In this document: positions 1-8,672 of the stretch, piece after piece
Layout: every line of letters starts with the position of its first letter
Position numbering within the stretch: position 1 is the first letter of the stretch
The notes under the pieces: generated by a model
The model's database searches: none
What the model was told of the DNA's origin: nothing
Seen by the model: the letters and a program-made list of their open reading frames with translations, nothing else
Source: an uncultured Campylobacter sp.
GTDB taxonomy: Bacteria; Campylobacterota; Campylobacteria; Campylobacterales; Campylobacteraceae
Direction of reading: 5' to 3'
DNA: 64,000 nucleotides
Assembly: GCF_947255105.1 (NCBI RefSeq)
Contig: NZ_CAMYFP010000005.1
Coordinates: forward strand, 41,641 to 105,640
Translations under genes and position numbers: made by a program

Positions 1-419
1 ATGGCAAGCTATTTGTAAAAGAGCCCTATGAGTTTAAGGGGATAAGATATATAGCTACAAAAGATGCCTTTGAGCAAGCTGCTTTAGCAACTCTAAATAG
101 AGAAATTTTTATAAGAAAAAATGGCTATGAGATAGCGATGAAGCCAATACTTCTAAAGGAGTTTCCAACTTATAAAGAGCTAGAGTTCAATGCCTTTTAT
201 ACAAAGGTGCCAGAGGGCGAGTTTTTCATGGTAGGCGATAACAGAAATAACTCAAATGATAGTAGATTTTGGGGAAGCGTGGAGTATAAATTTATAGTTG
301 GAAAGCCGTGGTTTGTCTATTTTAGTTGGAATTCAAACAAAGAGATAAGATGGGAGAGAGTTGGACGTTTTGTAGAGACTTTGCAAAATGATGAGAGATT
401 TATCTATGATCAACCATAA
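1..419 (+). CDS. lepB: Signal peptidase I, C-terminal part (5' end outside window)
   Basis: The reading frame is open from base 3 to the TAA at 417-419, so 138 residues of the C-terminal half are visible. Signal peptidase I is an inner-membrane serine protease that removes signal peptides from exported proteins using a Ser-Lys dyad. The family's conserved box E is clear as GDNRNNSNDSRFWG, followed by a hydrophobic, aromatic C-terminus. The catalytic Ser and Lys boxes would lie upstream of the window or close to its edge. The next gene, rpiB, begins nine bases after the stop, so the two are probably cotranscribed. The family assignment is firm because of box E; the true start cannot be seen. 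Confidence 0.93.
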   Translation, partial: GKLFVKEPYEFKGIRYIATKDAFEQAALATLNREIFIRKNGYEIAMKPILLKEFPTYKELEFNAFYTKVPEGEFFMVGDNRNNSNDSRFWGSVEYKFIVGKPWFVYFSWNSNKEIRWERVGRFVETLQNDERFIYDQP

Positions 420-428
420 AGGATAAAA

Positions 429-872
429 ATGACTGTAAAAAAAATATTTGTAGGAAGCGATCACGCTGGATTTGTGGCAAAAGAGGAGATTAAAAAGCTA
501 CTTTTGGCTCTTGGCTATGAGGTTGTTGATTGTGGAACCAATAGTAGCGAGGTTAGTGTTGATTATCCTGATTTTGCAAGGGAAGTTTGCCAAAATGTCC
601 AAAAAGATAGTGACTTTTATGGAGTGCTAGTTTGTGGAAGTGGGATTGGTATGAGTATCGCTGCTAATCGCAACAAAGATATACGATGCGGCCTTGCAAC
701 AACCTGTGATCACGCAAGACTTGCAAGAGAGCATAACAATGCCAATGTCATTGCCTTTGGCGAGCGATTAAGTAGCATTGAAGAGATTTTAAAGATGACT
801 AAGCTCTTTTTTGAAAGCGATTTTTTGGGAGGTCGCCATCAAAGAAGAGTTGATAAGTTAAAAGGAGAGTAG
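429..872 (+). CDS. rpiB: Ribose-5-phosphate isomerase B
   Basis: This 147-residue protein matches the RpiB/LacAB sugar isomerase family, which interconverts ribose 5-phosphate and ribulose 5-phosphate in the non-oxidative pentose phosphate pathway. The N-terminal GSDHAGFVAKEEI motif contains the substrate-binding Asp and His. The CGSGIGMSIAANR motif holds Cys69, the likely enolisation base, and TTCDHARLAREHNNAN is the downstream conserved segment. Length is normal for the family. The ATG at 429 follows a purine-rich AAAGGATAAAA stretch. It sits between lepB and a tiny membrane-protein gene that starts immediately after its stop. Confidence 0.96.
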   Translation: MTVKKIFVGSDHAGFVAKEEIKKLLLALGYEVVDCGTNSSEVSVDYPDFAREVCQNVQKDSDFYGVLVCGSGIGMSIAANRNKDIRCGLATTCDHARLAREHNNANVIAFGERLSSIEEILKMTKLFFESDFLGGRHQRRVDKLKGE

Positions 873-1058
873 ATGTTAGCATTTGATCTTATTTTGTCAC
901 TAGTTATTGTGCTTTTGATATTTTATATCATAACTATCCATAAGAAAAATTTAGAGTTAAAAAAGAGCCTAAATAGCGCAAATAACGATATCCAAACTCT
1001 AAAAGAGAGTCTTAAAATAGCGATAAACAGACTAGAGATGCAAAACAAGAAAGGATAG
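873..1058 (+). CDS. Small single-pass membrane protein with coiled-coil tail
   Basis: This 61-codon ORF starts directly after the rpiB stop and ends three bases before apt, which argues that it is a real cotranslated gene. Residues 1 to about 22 form a hydrophobic helix (FDLILSLVIVLLIFYIITI). The remainder is charged and helical, with leucines spaced as in a short coiled coil (KSLNSANNDIQTLKESLKIAI). A GGAG lies just upstream of the ATG within the end of rpiB. I do not recognise the family. The organisation resembles small membrane-anchored proteins with a cytoplasmic coiled coil, but no function can be stated. Confidence 0.7.
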   Translation: MLAFDLILSLVIVLLIFYIITIHKKNLELKKSLNSANNDIQTLKESLKIAINRLEMQNKKG

Positions 1059-1061
1059 ATA

Positions 1062-1607
1062 ATGGAGCGAAAGCCAAATGAAAAAGAGCTGCTTTTAAAT
1101 TCCATAAGAGCGATTGAAAATTTTCCAAGACCTGGCATAATCTTTCGAGATATCACCACACTTTTAAACAACAAAGAGTCCTTTGTGCTACTGCTTGACC
1201 ACTTAGAAAGACGCTACAAAAAGAGAGATATCGACTTTATTTGTGGCATTGAAAGTAGAGGCTTTATCTTTGCTGGTGCGCTTTGTGCTAGGCTAAATTT
1301 ACCCTTTGTTCCCATTAGAAAGCCAAAAAAACTTCCATTTACAACAATCTCTAAAAAATACTCACTTGAGTATGGCTTTGATGAGATAGAGATTCATCTT
1401 GACGCCTTTAGGGGCAAAAAGGGAGCCAAAGTTTTGCTAATAGATGACCTAATAGCAACTGGTGGAACTGCAAAAGCTAGTGTTGAGGTAATAAAAGAGA
1501 TTGGTGCGGAGTGCGTAGAGGCTTGCTTTATCATAAATTTAAAAGAGCTTAATGGAGCAAAAGAGATAGAGAAACTTACAAAAGTCTATAGTGTGTTAGA
1601 GCTGTAA
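1062..1607 (+). CDS. apt: Adenine phosphoribosyltransferase
   Basis: This 181-residue type I phosphoribosyltransferase salvages adenine by joining it to PRPP to give AMP and pyrophosphate in the cytosol. The PRPP-binding loop VLLIDDLIATGGTA is at residues 124-137. The N-terminal FPRPGIIFRDITTLL segment is characteristic of Apt rather than of hypoxanthine phosphoribosyltransferases. CGIESRGFIFAGALC precedes the flexible loop. Length is normal. The start follows AGGATAGATA and lies three bases after the preceding small gene; the stop is one base before the DedA gene, so all of these are probably one transcript. Confidence 0.96.
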   Translation: MERKPNEKELLLNSIRAIENFPRPGIIFRDITTLLNNKESFVLLLDHLERRYKKRDIDFICGIESRGFIFAGALCARLNLPFVPIRKPKKLPFTTISKKYSLEYGFDEIEIHLDAFRGKKGAKVLLIDDLIATGGTAKASVEVIKEIGAECVEACFIINLKELNGAKEIEKLTKVYSVLEL

Positions 1608-1608
1608 G

Positions 1609-2214
1609 ATGCAGGAATTTTTAAGAGATTTTTTAAATAACTATCAACAATATGCCTATATTATTATATTTGTTTGGTGCGTAATTGAGGGCGAGTTAGC
1701 ACTTATTTTGGGCGGGATTTTTGCACATGAGGGCTATGTAAATTTGGGACTTATTATACTTTTTGCAAGCTTTGGCGCCTTTTTGGGAGATCAGCTAAAC
1801 TTCTACATTGGGCGCTATAGCAAAGGTTATATCAACAAAAAACTAGCCAAACAAAGACAAAAATTTGCCATTGCACATCTACTACTTCAAAAATATGGTT
1901 GGCCAATAATCTTTGTGCAAAGATATATGTATGGTTTTAGGACAATCATTCCTATGAGTATTGGCGTTACTAGATATGATGCGAAGAAATTTGCCATTAT
2001 AAATTTAGTTAGCTCATTTGCCTGGGCTACAAAGACAATACTTTTGGCCTGGTATTTTGGAGATGAAATTTGGCAGCTAGTTGCTATTATTGAGCGACAT
2101 TGGTACATCGCAGTGCCACTTATTGTGCTATTTTTGGGAACTATTATCTACATTTTTAAAAGAATTGAAAAAAATATATTAACAAAAAGAAAGGAAAGAG
2201 ATGATAAAAATTGA
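1609..2214 (+). CDS. DedA family membrane protein
   Basis: This 201-residue protein has the layout of the DedA (SNARE-associated/VTT) family, whose members act in the inner membrane and have been linked to recycling of undecaprenyl phosphate or other lipid carriers. Family motifs are the acidic segment VIEGELALILGG, the glycine-rich FGAFLGDQLNFYIGRYSK near residues 58-75, and RYMYGFRTIIPMSIGV near residues 102-117. Several hydrophobic helices follow and the C-terminus is lysine-rich. It begins one base after apt and overlaps pepA by 14 bases. The exact substrate cannot be told from sequence. Confidence 0.9.
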   Translation: MQEFLRDFLNNYQQYAYIIIFVWCVIEGELALILGGIFAHEGYVNLGLIILFASFGAFLGDQLNFYIGRYSKGYINKKLAKQRQKFAIAHLLLQKYGWPIIFVQRYMYGFRTIIPMSIGVTRYDAKKFAIINLVSSFAWATKTILLAWYFGDEIWQLVAIIERHWYIAVPLIVLFLGTIIYIFKRIEKNILTKRKERDDKN

Positions 2215-3652
2215 TTATATAGATGAGAGTTTTGATAAGGTTAAGGCCGATTTTGAGGTGATATTTGTTATAAAAGAGGACCTATCTCATAGATTTATAG
2301 ACAAAGATGATTTTAAGTTATGCCAAGATTTAAAAAACCCCAATCTGCTTTTAGTTGAGAAAAAAAGACTCTATATCGCGCTAGAGGAGCTAAATTTGGA
2401 CTCTATTAGAGTTGGAGTATTTAAGGCGATAAAGGCACTAAAAAACTTAAAAATCAAAAGCTTCAAAATACACTCCTATCTTACAGAGCAAGATGAGCTA
2501 ACTTTTGTAGCATATGCCGAGGGAGCGCTATTTGGTACATATGAGTTTGATCTTTATAAAAGTGAAAAAAGCAAGCTAAATTTGAGCAATATCTATATTT
2601 GCAAAGATGAGTTTAACAACAGAGCAATAGATAGCAAAATGGCAAAAGCTGCCCTTAAAAAAGGCGAGATTATGGCAAGTAGCGCAAATTTTGCAAAAGA
2701 TAGAGTAAATGAGATTCCAAACAGCTACACACCTGAAAAAATGGCTAACGATGCCAAAGAGGTTGCCAAAAGATATAAAGAGATTGAGTGTGTGATACAT
2801 GATAAGGAGTTTTTACAAAAAGAGAATATGAATGCCTTTTTGGCGGTCAATCGCTCATCGGCTAACCCTCCTTACCTCATCCACCTTATCTACAAACCAA
2901 AAGAGGCTAAAAAAAGAGTTATTTTTGTTGGCAAGGGGCTAACTTACGATAGTGGCGGACTTAGCCTAAAGCCTAGCAACTATATGGTTACTATGAAGAG
3001 TGATAAAAGTGGTGCTATGGCTGCGATGGCGATTGTTGAGGGTGCTTGCAAGCTCAAACTTCCATTTGAGATACATGCCATACTTGGTGCAACTGAAAAT
3101 ATGATAGGCGGCAACTCATATAAGCCTGATGATGTGCTTATCTCTAGAAGCAAAACAACTATAGAGGTTAGAAATACCGACGCTGAAGGACGGCTGGTAC
3201 TAGCTGATTGTCTGAGTTATGCGCAAGACTTTAAACCAGATATATTGATAGATTTAGCAACTCTAACGGGTGCTTGCGTTGTTGGACTTGGAGAATATAC
3301 AGCCGGTATTATGGGAAACAATGCAAAGCTAAAGGAGAAATTTAAAGCTCTTAGCAAAGATAGCGGCGAGCTATATACCATTTTGGAGTTCAATCCATAC
3401 CTAAAAGAGCTAATAAAAAGCAATGTAGCAGACATTAGCAACACTTCAAGCAGTAGCTATGGTGGCGCTATTACAGCGGGGCTTTTTCTTGAGCGGTTTA
3501 TCAAAAAAGAGTATAAAGATTGCTGGATTCACCTTGATATAGCAGGTCCTGCCTATCTTGAAAAGGCTTGGGGATATAACAGCTTTGGTGCAAGTGGTGC
3601 TGGAGTTAGAGCTTGCCTTTACTTTTTGGATGAACTTAAAAAGGAGCTTTGA
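2201..3652 (+). CDS. pepA: Leucyl aminopeptidase (M17)
   Basis: This 483-residue cytosolic metallo-aminopeptidase of family M17 releases N-terminal residues from peptides using two metal ions. The signature NTDAEGRLVLADCL is present at about residues 326-339. GKGLTYDSGGLSLKP and MKSDKSGAMAAM carry the metal-binding Lys, Asp and catalytic residues. The N-terminal third is the less conserved domain expected of the hexameric enzyme. The ATG lies inside the end of the DedA gene after AGGAAAGAG, and the stop TGA overlaps the ychF start as ATGA. Confidence 0.95.
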   Translation: MIKIDYIDESFDKVKADFEVIFVIKEDLSHRFIDKDDFKLCQDLKNPNLLLVEKKRLYIALEELNLDSIRVGVFKAIKALKNLKIKSFKIHSYLTEQDELTFVAYAEGALFGTYEFDLYKSEKSKLNLSNIYICKDEFNNRAIDSKMAKAALKKGEIMASSANFAKDRVNEIPNSYTPEKMANDAKEVAKRYKEIECVIHDKEFLQKENMNAFLAVNRSSANPPYLIHLIYKPKEAKKRVIFVGKGLTYDSGGLSLKPSNYMVTMKSDKSGAMAAMAIVEGACKLKLPFEIHAILGATENMIGGNSYKPDDVLISRSKTTIEVRNTDAEGRLVLADCLSYAQDFKPDILIDLATLTGACVVGLGEYTAGIMGNNAKLKEKFKALSKDSGELYTILEFNPYLKELIKSNVADISNTSSSSYGGAITAGLFLERFIKKEYKDCWIHLDIAGPAYLEKAWGYNSFGASGAGVRACLYFLDELKKEL

Positions 3653-4755
3653 TGTCTTTAGCAGTTGGTATAGTAGGACTTCCAAACGTTGGCAAATCAA
3701 CCACCTTTAATGCACTTACCAAAACTCAAAATGCTCAAGCGCAAAACTATCCATTTTGTACCATTGAGCCAAATAGAGCCATAGTGCCGGTGCCAGACAA
3801 GCGAATCTTAAATTTGGCAGATATTGTAAAGCCCAACAAAATTCAATACTCAACTATCGAATTTGTCGATATTGCAGGGCTTGTAAAGGGCGCTAGTAAG
3901 GGCGAGGGACTTGGCAATAAGTTTTTATCAAACATAAGAGAGACACAAGTCATACTGCATATTGTGCGTTGCTTTGATGATGAAAATATCACTCATGTTG
4001 AGGGCAAAGTAGATCCCATAAGAGATGTTGAGATCATAAACACAGAGCTTATCTTAGCCGATATCGAGCAACTTAGTAGAAAAATAGAGCGTCTTGAAAG
4101 AGAGGCAAAAGGCAACCAAAAGGGAGCAAAAGAGACTCTTGCAATAGCAACAAAACTCCTAAATCATCTAAATGAGGGCAAAAGTGCAAGTAGCTTTGAA
4201 GAAAGAGATGATGAGTTTTTTATAGAGCTAAACAAAGAGCTTAGATTGCTCTCTGCAAAAGAGGTCATTTATGGTGCAAATGTAGATGAAGCAGGCATTG
4301 AAAGCGACAATAAATATGTAAAAGCCCTAAAAGAGTTTGCCAAAGAGAGCGACCATGAAGTTATAAAACTTTGTGCAAAGATAGAAGAGGAGCTTGTAGG
4401 GCTTAGCGATGATGAGTCAAAAGAGATGTTGCAAGCCTTGGGTGCCAATGAGAGCGGACTAGAGCATATTATAAGAACCTCATTTAAAAAACTAAATCTC
4501 ATAAGCTATTTTACAGCTGGAGTTGTTGAGGTGAGAGCCTGGACCATAACTAATGGCTGGAAAGCACCAAAAGCAGCAAGTGTGATACACAATGATTTTG
4601 AGAGAGGCTTTATAAGAGCTGAAGTTATCTCATATGATGATTTTGTCAAATTTGGCGGTGAAAATGGCGCAAAAGAGGCTGGTAAGATGCGACTTGAGGG
4701 CAAAGACTACATTGTAAATGATGGCGATGTCATGCACTTTAGGTTTAATGTATAA
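3652..4755 (+). CDS. ychF: Redox-regulated ATPase/GTPase YchF
   Basis: This 367-residue OBG-family P-loop protein binds ribosomes and hydrolyses ATP in preference to GTP in characterised members. The G1 loop is GLPNVGKST at residues 9-17 and the G3 region is DIAGLVKGASKGEGLGN. A coiled-coil helical domain and a C-terminal TGS domain (IRTSFKKLNLISYFTAG onward, then GKDYIVNDGDVMHFRF) complete the family architecture. I start at the ATG at 3652, which overlaps the pepA stop and is served by AAGGAG at 3641-3646; a TTG one codon upstream is less likely. It converges on the minus-strand gene at 4777. Confidence 0.96.
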   Translation: MSLAVGIVGLPNVGKSTTFNALTKTQNAQAQNYPFCTIEPNRAIVPVPDKRILNLADIVKPNKIQYSTIEFVDIAGLVKGASKGEGLGNKFLSNIRETQVILHIVRCFDDENITHVEGKVDPIRDVEIINTELILADIEQLSRKIERLEREAKGNQKGAKETLAIATKLLNHLNEGKSASSFEERDDEFFIELNKELRLLSAKEVIYGANVDEAGIESDNKYVKALKEFAKESDHEVIKLCAKIEEELVGLSDDESKEMLQALGANESGLEHIIRTSFKKLNLISYFTAGVVEVRAWTITNGWKAPKAASVIHNDFERGFIRAEVISYDDFVKFGGENGAKEAGKMRLEGKDYIVNDGDVMHFRFNV

Positions 4756-4776
4756 AACAATCTGAAATTTAAGTGG

Positions 4777-5769
4777 CTAAAAGAGTCTGTTACTGCTCTT
4801 TTGCGGGGAGAGCTTTTTTAAGATCTCCTCCATATCGCCTAAAATAAGTAGATAAAAGTCATTAGCACGTATCTCAAGCTCTTTTATATTGTAATAATAC
4901 ATATCCGCCTTAAGTCTATTTTGATAGTAGAGTGGCGCTGCCAAATAGCTAGAGTTTGGGAAGATTTTTCTTAGAAAAAGTGCCGCTCTTTCAAAGATAA
5001 ATGGATCACTTTCAATTATAAAAACTCTCCTACTCTCTCCAAAATCTATCGGCTCATAGTTTTGATTTAGAAAAAGTGGTTTAAAATGGTCAAATGGCCT
5101 TTTTGTGAGTCGATATGAAAGCTCTTCTCTATCCAAAAAAGAGAGCAGCTCACAAAGCTCTTTTAAAAAAACTCTTGGAAAGGCAAGTTCATAGAGTCTG
5201 TCTTCATAGCCAAATTTAGAGTAAAAAAGTCCATAACTAAACAAAGTTGGCTCTTGTGATAGAGCAGAAACAACAAAAGAGCTCTGTTTGCTAAGCTTGG
5301 CGGCAAACTCTTTTGCTGCTACAAATTTGGTATCACTCTCCCCATCATAAATTTTAAAAAAGCTCTTTTCTAAATTTGACTCTTTTAAAAGCGCCCCAAC
5401 TCCCAAATAGTCTAAAATCGCCTCTTGAAGTGGATCTACAGAGTAGATGGTGATATTTTTTGAAACGATAAAGTAGTTTATAAGTCGGTAAATGGCTCTT
5501 TTTATATCGCTAACTTTTATATAGGCAATCTCATCATTTGTCATCTTGATATCATCATCAAAAATCACAGCATAAGCACCATTTGCAATGGCCTCATCGA
5601 TATCTTCTTTCAAAGTATCTAGCGCTATAAAGGCATCTGCATTTTTAACCTTTTTTGGATTGAAGCAAAACCCCTCAATAGCCGCTATTTTTGGTGTTTT
5701 GGATAGTTTAGAGCCAACTAACCGCGAGAGGTTTTCTACAGTCATAAGTTTAGGAAATAGTTGCGCCAT
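4777..5769 (-). CDS. MurF/MurE-like protein without ATP-binding motif (Cj0837c-type)
   Basis: This 330-residue protein is not a standard enzyme that I can name. Residues 1-85 resemble the substrate-binding N-terminal domain of Mur ligases: a short start, then NADAFIALDTL and EAIANGAYAVIFDDDI, comparable to the 'GDLFIAL...AI.NGA.AVV' pattern of MurE and MurF. The Mur ligase P-loop is absent, so ligation of the usual kind is unlikely. The rest is rich in Phe, Leu and Tyr and includes RRVFIIESDPFIFERAALF. It overlaps the end of metG by 20 bases, the same neighbour as in C. jejuni Cj0837c/Cj0838c as I remember it. Function unknown. Confidence 0.75.
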   Translation of the reverse strand: MAQLFPKLMTVENLSRLVGSKLSKTPKIAAIEGFCFNPKKVKNADAFIALDTLKEDIDEAIANGAYAVIFDDDIKMTNDEIAYIKVSDIKRAIYRLINYFIVSKNITIYSVDPLQEAILDYLGVGALLKESNLEKSFFKIYDGESDTKFVAAKEFAAKLSKQSSFVVSALSQEPTLFSYGLFYSKFGYEDRLYELAFPRVFLKELCELLSFLDREELSYRLTKRPFDHFKPLFLNQNYEPIDFGESRRVFIIESDPFIFERAALFLRKIFPNSSYLAAPLYYQNRLKADMYYYNIKELEIRANDFYLLILGDMEEILKKLSPQKSSNRLF

Positions 5770-7636
5770 TTTTTACACTCTTATCCACACTCAAAAGTGC
5801 CAAAGAGCCATCATCTGCCGTAAGAATCATACCTTCGCTCAAATTGCCAAATATCTTTGCTGGCTTTAGGTTGCAAACTACACAGACCTGCTTTCCAGCA
5901 AGAGTTTTTGGCTCATAATACTTGCTAAGTCCTGAGATGATTGTTCTTGGTCTCTCTTCGCCAACATCAACACTAAATTTAAGCAGCCTATCGCTATCTT
6001 TTACATTTTCACACTCAAGCACAGTGCCAATCTTCATAACAACCTTTTTAAACTCATCTATCTTTATAAACTCCTCTTTTGGTCTCTCCTCTACGATAGG
6101 TGCAGTTTGGATAAGCTCTTTTTCAACTTTGGAGAAAAGCGGCTCTGTAGGCGTGCTAACAAAGTCTACAAGTTCCCATTTTTCTATGAGCTTTTGATAG
6201 TTTTTGGTATCTATGCAAAATCCAAGTGAGTGTGATATCTCTTTGGCTTTTGTAGGCATAACAGGTGATAGCAAGATAGTAGCCTTTGCAAGTAGGTTTG
6301 CAACGAGCCCAACTAAGGCATTTGCCTCTTTAGCTCTGCCCTCTTTTATCAGTTTCCATGGCTCATACTTTGCTATGGATAAATTTGCAATATGAAGCAC
6401 CTTCCAAATAACGTCAAGATATCTGTTGGTCATAAAGTCATCAATCACACTCAAAGCCTCATCAACAGCCACTTTTGCCTCATCTAACTCATCTTTATAA
6501 AATTTAGCTACATCGCTACTTGAAATTTGATAGTTGGAGTATTTGCTACTCATTCCAACAATTCTATTTAAAAGGTTGCCAAGATCGTTGCAAAGTTCGC
6601 CATTTATGCGGTTTATAAAGGCCTTTTGTGAAAAGTCGCCATCTTGCCCAAATGGCACCTCTCTTAAGATAAAGTATCTAAACTCATCAACCCCATAAGC
6701 ATTTGCTATCTGCAACGGATCAATTACATTTCCCAAAGATTTACTCATCTTTTTGCCATCTCTAGTCCACCAACCATGAGCTGCTATTTTACGCGGTAAA
6801 GGAAGATCTAAACTCATCAAAAATGCTGGCCAATAGACTGCGTGAAAACGAAGAATATCTTTACCAACTAGATGAGTTGCATCCTGCCAAAAGTCCATAT
6901 CTTTACCATCTTTTGCATAGCCAAGCGCTGTTATGTAGTTGATGAGTGCATCAAGCCAAACATAGATGACATGTTTTGGCTCATTTAGCTCTTTTGGTAG
7001 TTTAATACCCCAGTCAAAGCTAGTTCTTGTGATAGAGAGATCCTTTAGTCCGCCACTTACAAAATTTACTATCTCATTTTTTTTGGATTTTGGGATGATG
7101 CAGTCGTCGTTTTCTTCATACCATTTAAGAAGCCTATCTTGATATTTTGAAAGCTTAAAAAAGTAGCTCTCCTCTTTTACTATAGTTGTTTTTTTGCCAC
7201 AATCTGGACAACAATCATCAGCCACTAGTTGATTTTCTGTATAAAAAGACTCACAACTTACACAGTAGCTTCCCTCATATTTGCCCTTGTAGATGTCGCC
7301 CTTTTCTAACATCTTCAAAAAACATTTTTGCACACTAAGACAGTGCTCTTCATCAGTTGTTCTTATAAATTTGTCATAGCTTATATCAAAATCGTCCCAC
7401 AACTTCCTAAATTTCATACTTATCTTATCGGAATACTCTTTTGGAGTAAAACCATTTTTTTTGGCAGCATCTTGTATCTTTTGCCCATGTTCATCAGTCC
7501 CTGTCAAAAAAAAGACCTCATCGCCCTTTAGTCTATAAAATCTAGCCATAGTATCTGCAATGATGGTCGTATATGCATGACCAATATGCGCAACATCATT
7601 TACATAGTAAATTGGCGTAGTAATATATCTTTTCAT
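5750..7636 (-). CDS. metG: Methionyl-tRNA synthetase
   Basis: This 628-residue class I aminoacyl-tRNA synthetase charges tRNA-Met. The HIGH motif is HIGHAYTT at residues 17-24 and the KMSKS motif appears as KKMSKSLGN near residue 300. A knuckle with CVSC and CCPDCGKK pairs suits the zinc-binding insertion. After the anticodon-binding helical domain, the C-terminus from about residue 530 (FKKVVMKIGTVLECENV) is the OB-fold tRNA-binding domain that dimerises the enzyme. It heads a tight minus-strand group: its start overlaps the end of the small cysteine-containing gene. Confidence 0.97.
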   Translation of the reverse strand: MKRYITTPIYYVNDVAHIGHAYTTIIADTMARFYRLKGDEVFFLTGTDEHGQKIQDAAKKNGFTPKEYSDKISMKFRKLWDDFDISYDKFIRTTDEEHCLSVQKCFLKMLEKGDIYKGKYEGSYCVSCESFYTENQLVADDCCPDCGKKTTIVKEESYFFKLSKYQDRLLKWYEENDDCIIPKSKKNEIVNFVSGGLKDLSITRTSFDWGIKLPKELNEPKHVIYVWLDALINYITALGYAKDGKDMDFWQDATHLVGKDILRFHAVYWPAFLMSLDLPLPRKIAAHGWWTRDGKKMSKSLGNVIDPLQIANAYGVDEFRYFILREVPFGQDGDFSQKAFINRINGELCNDLGNLLNRIVGMSSKYSNYQISSSDVAKFYKDELDEAKVAVDEALSVIDDFMTNRYLDVIWKVLHIANLSIAKYEPWKLIKEGRAKEANALVGLVANLLAKATILLSPVMPTKAKEISHSLGFCIDTKNYQKLIEKWELVDFVSTPTEPLFSKVEKELIQTAPIVEERPKEEFIKIDEFKKVVMKIGTVLECENVKDSDRLLKFSVDVGEERPRTIISGLSKYYEPKTLAGKQVCVVCNLKPAKIFGNLSEGMILTADDGSLALLSVDKSVKNGATIS

Positions 7637-7827
7637 TCTCCACCTTTAAAATTAAATTCGCCCGCCTTGCCCTTAGACATGCTCTTATAAACGGCATCTA
7701 CATAGTCATCTCTTACTTTGCAATCCAACAGCTCATCGCACTTATAGCAACTTAAAAGATTGTGCTCTTTTTGGCAAGACTTTAACTTTGCACTCTCTTC
7801 TTCTAATTTTTTCTCAAAACTATCCAT
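7633..7827 (-). CDS. Small cysteine-containing protein (Cj0839c-type)
   Basis: This 64-residue ORF overlaps metG by four bases and follows fbp by two bases, which supports a real, translationally coupled gene. The N-terminal half is a charged helix (FEKKLEEESAKLKSCQKEH). It then has a cluster of cysteines, LLSCYKCDELLDCK, that could bind a metal such as zinc. The C-terminal part contains DDYVDAVYKSMSKGKAGEF. The same small gene between fbp and metS is, as I remember, present in C. jejuni. I do not know its function; a small zinc protein is only a guess. Confidence 0.75.
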   Translation of the reverse strand: MDSFEKKLEEESAKLKSCQKEHNLLSCYKCDELLDCKVRDDYVDAVYKSMSKGKAGEFNFKGGE

Positions 7828-7829
7828 TG

Positions 7830-8672
7830 TTACTCTCTATAAAACTCTCGCGTCTTTTCTATCTCATAGCGTGAGCCAAAAAAACATGGCGAAGTTTGAT
7901 GAATCTTAGAGATTTTGATATCAAAAAGAGTTTTGCTCTCTCCATCTGTAGTAGCCCCACCCGCTCTTTCAAAAATATAGGCAAATGGAAGCACTTCAAA
8001 AACAACTCTAAGCTTTGCATTTGGTGCGTCGGTAGTTGCTGGATAACTAAAAAGTCCGCCGCCCTTTAGTAAGATTTGATGAAGATCTGCAACCATTGCG
8101 CCGCTATATCTTAGGCGGTATCCCTCATCAAAAAGTGACCTAATAAGCGCTCTATGCTTATTACTCCAACCTTTTTGTGTAGCACCAGAGGCATTTAGCT
8201 TGCCCTTTTCTTTAAGAGTTATCTCAAAGGCCTCTTTAAATTTCATGTCTTTGCCAAGTCTATATAAAACCGGTCTATCTATGCAAACAACCAGCTCAAC
8301 ACGCGGTCCATAGAGAGCATATACCGCACCTTTTAAATTTGACGGCGTTACCTCATCTTCATAGATACCAAAGATGGTGCCTATTGCAAAATTTACATCT
8401 ACAAGACTTGAGCCATCTAATGGATCGTAAGCTACTATGTATTTTGCCTCTTTGTTTATGATGAGCTCCTCTTTTTTCTCTTCGCTAATCAAAGCTTTGA
8501 TAGTTGGAACTTTCAAAAACTCCTCTTCTACTATCTTGTCACATCTAATATCCAATTTTAGCTGTTTATCGCCCGTTTCATTGGTCTGATCGCTATATCC
8601 AAAGTCTGCAAATTTGACCTCTTCTGCTATCTTTATAGCAATCTTTTCTATCGCTTTTACTATCTCTTTCAC
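7830..8672 (-). CDS. fbp: Fructose-1,6-bisphosphatase class I
   Basis: This 280-residue enzyme of the FBPase/inositol monophosphatase superfamily hydrolyses fructose 1,6-bisphosphate to fructose 6-phosphate for gluconeogenesis, which Campylobacter needs because it grows on amino and organic acids. The metal site is visible as AYDPLDGSSLVDVN near residue 80, with an upstream acidic SEEKKEE loop, and the second metal segment is NAKLRVVFEVLPFAYIFERAGG near the C-terminus. It is somewhat shorter than the 330-residue enterobacterial enzyme, as usual in this group. It overlaps mobB by four bases. Confidence 0.94.
   Translation of the reverse strand: MKEIVKAIEKIAIKIAEEVKFADFGYSDQTNETGDKQLKLDIRCDKIVEEEFLKVPTIKALISEEKKEELIINKEAKYIVAYDPLDGSSLVDVNFAIGTIFGIYEDEVTPSNLKGAVYALYGPRVELVVCIDRPVLYRLGKDMKFKEAFEITLKEKGKLNASGATQKGWSNKHRALIRSLFDEGYRLRYSGAMVADLHQILLKGGGLFSYPATTDAPNAKLRVVFEVLPFAYIFERAGGATTDGESKTLFDIKISKIHQTSPCFFGSRYEIEKTREFYRE

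Noticed and set aside
923..1174. Minus-strand ORF across the small gene and apt start, and similar reverse-frame ORFs elsewhere
   Set aside because: Shadow frames of well-supported genes, without family motifs or ribosome binding sites.
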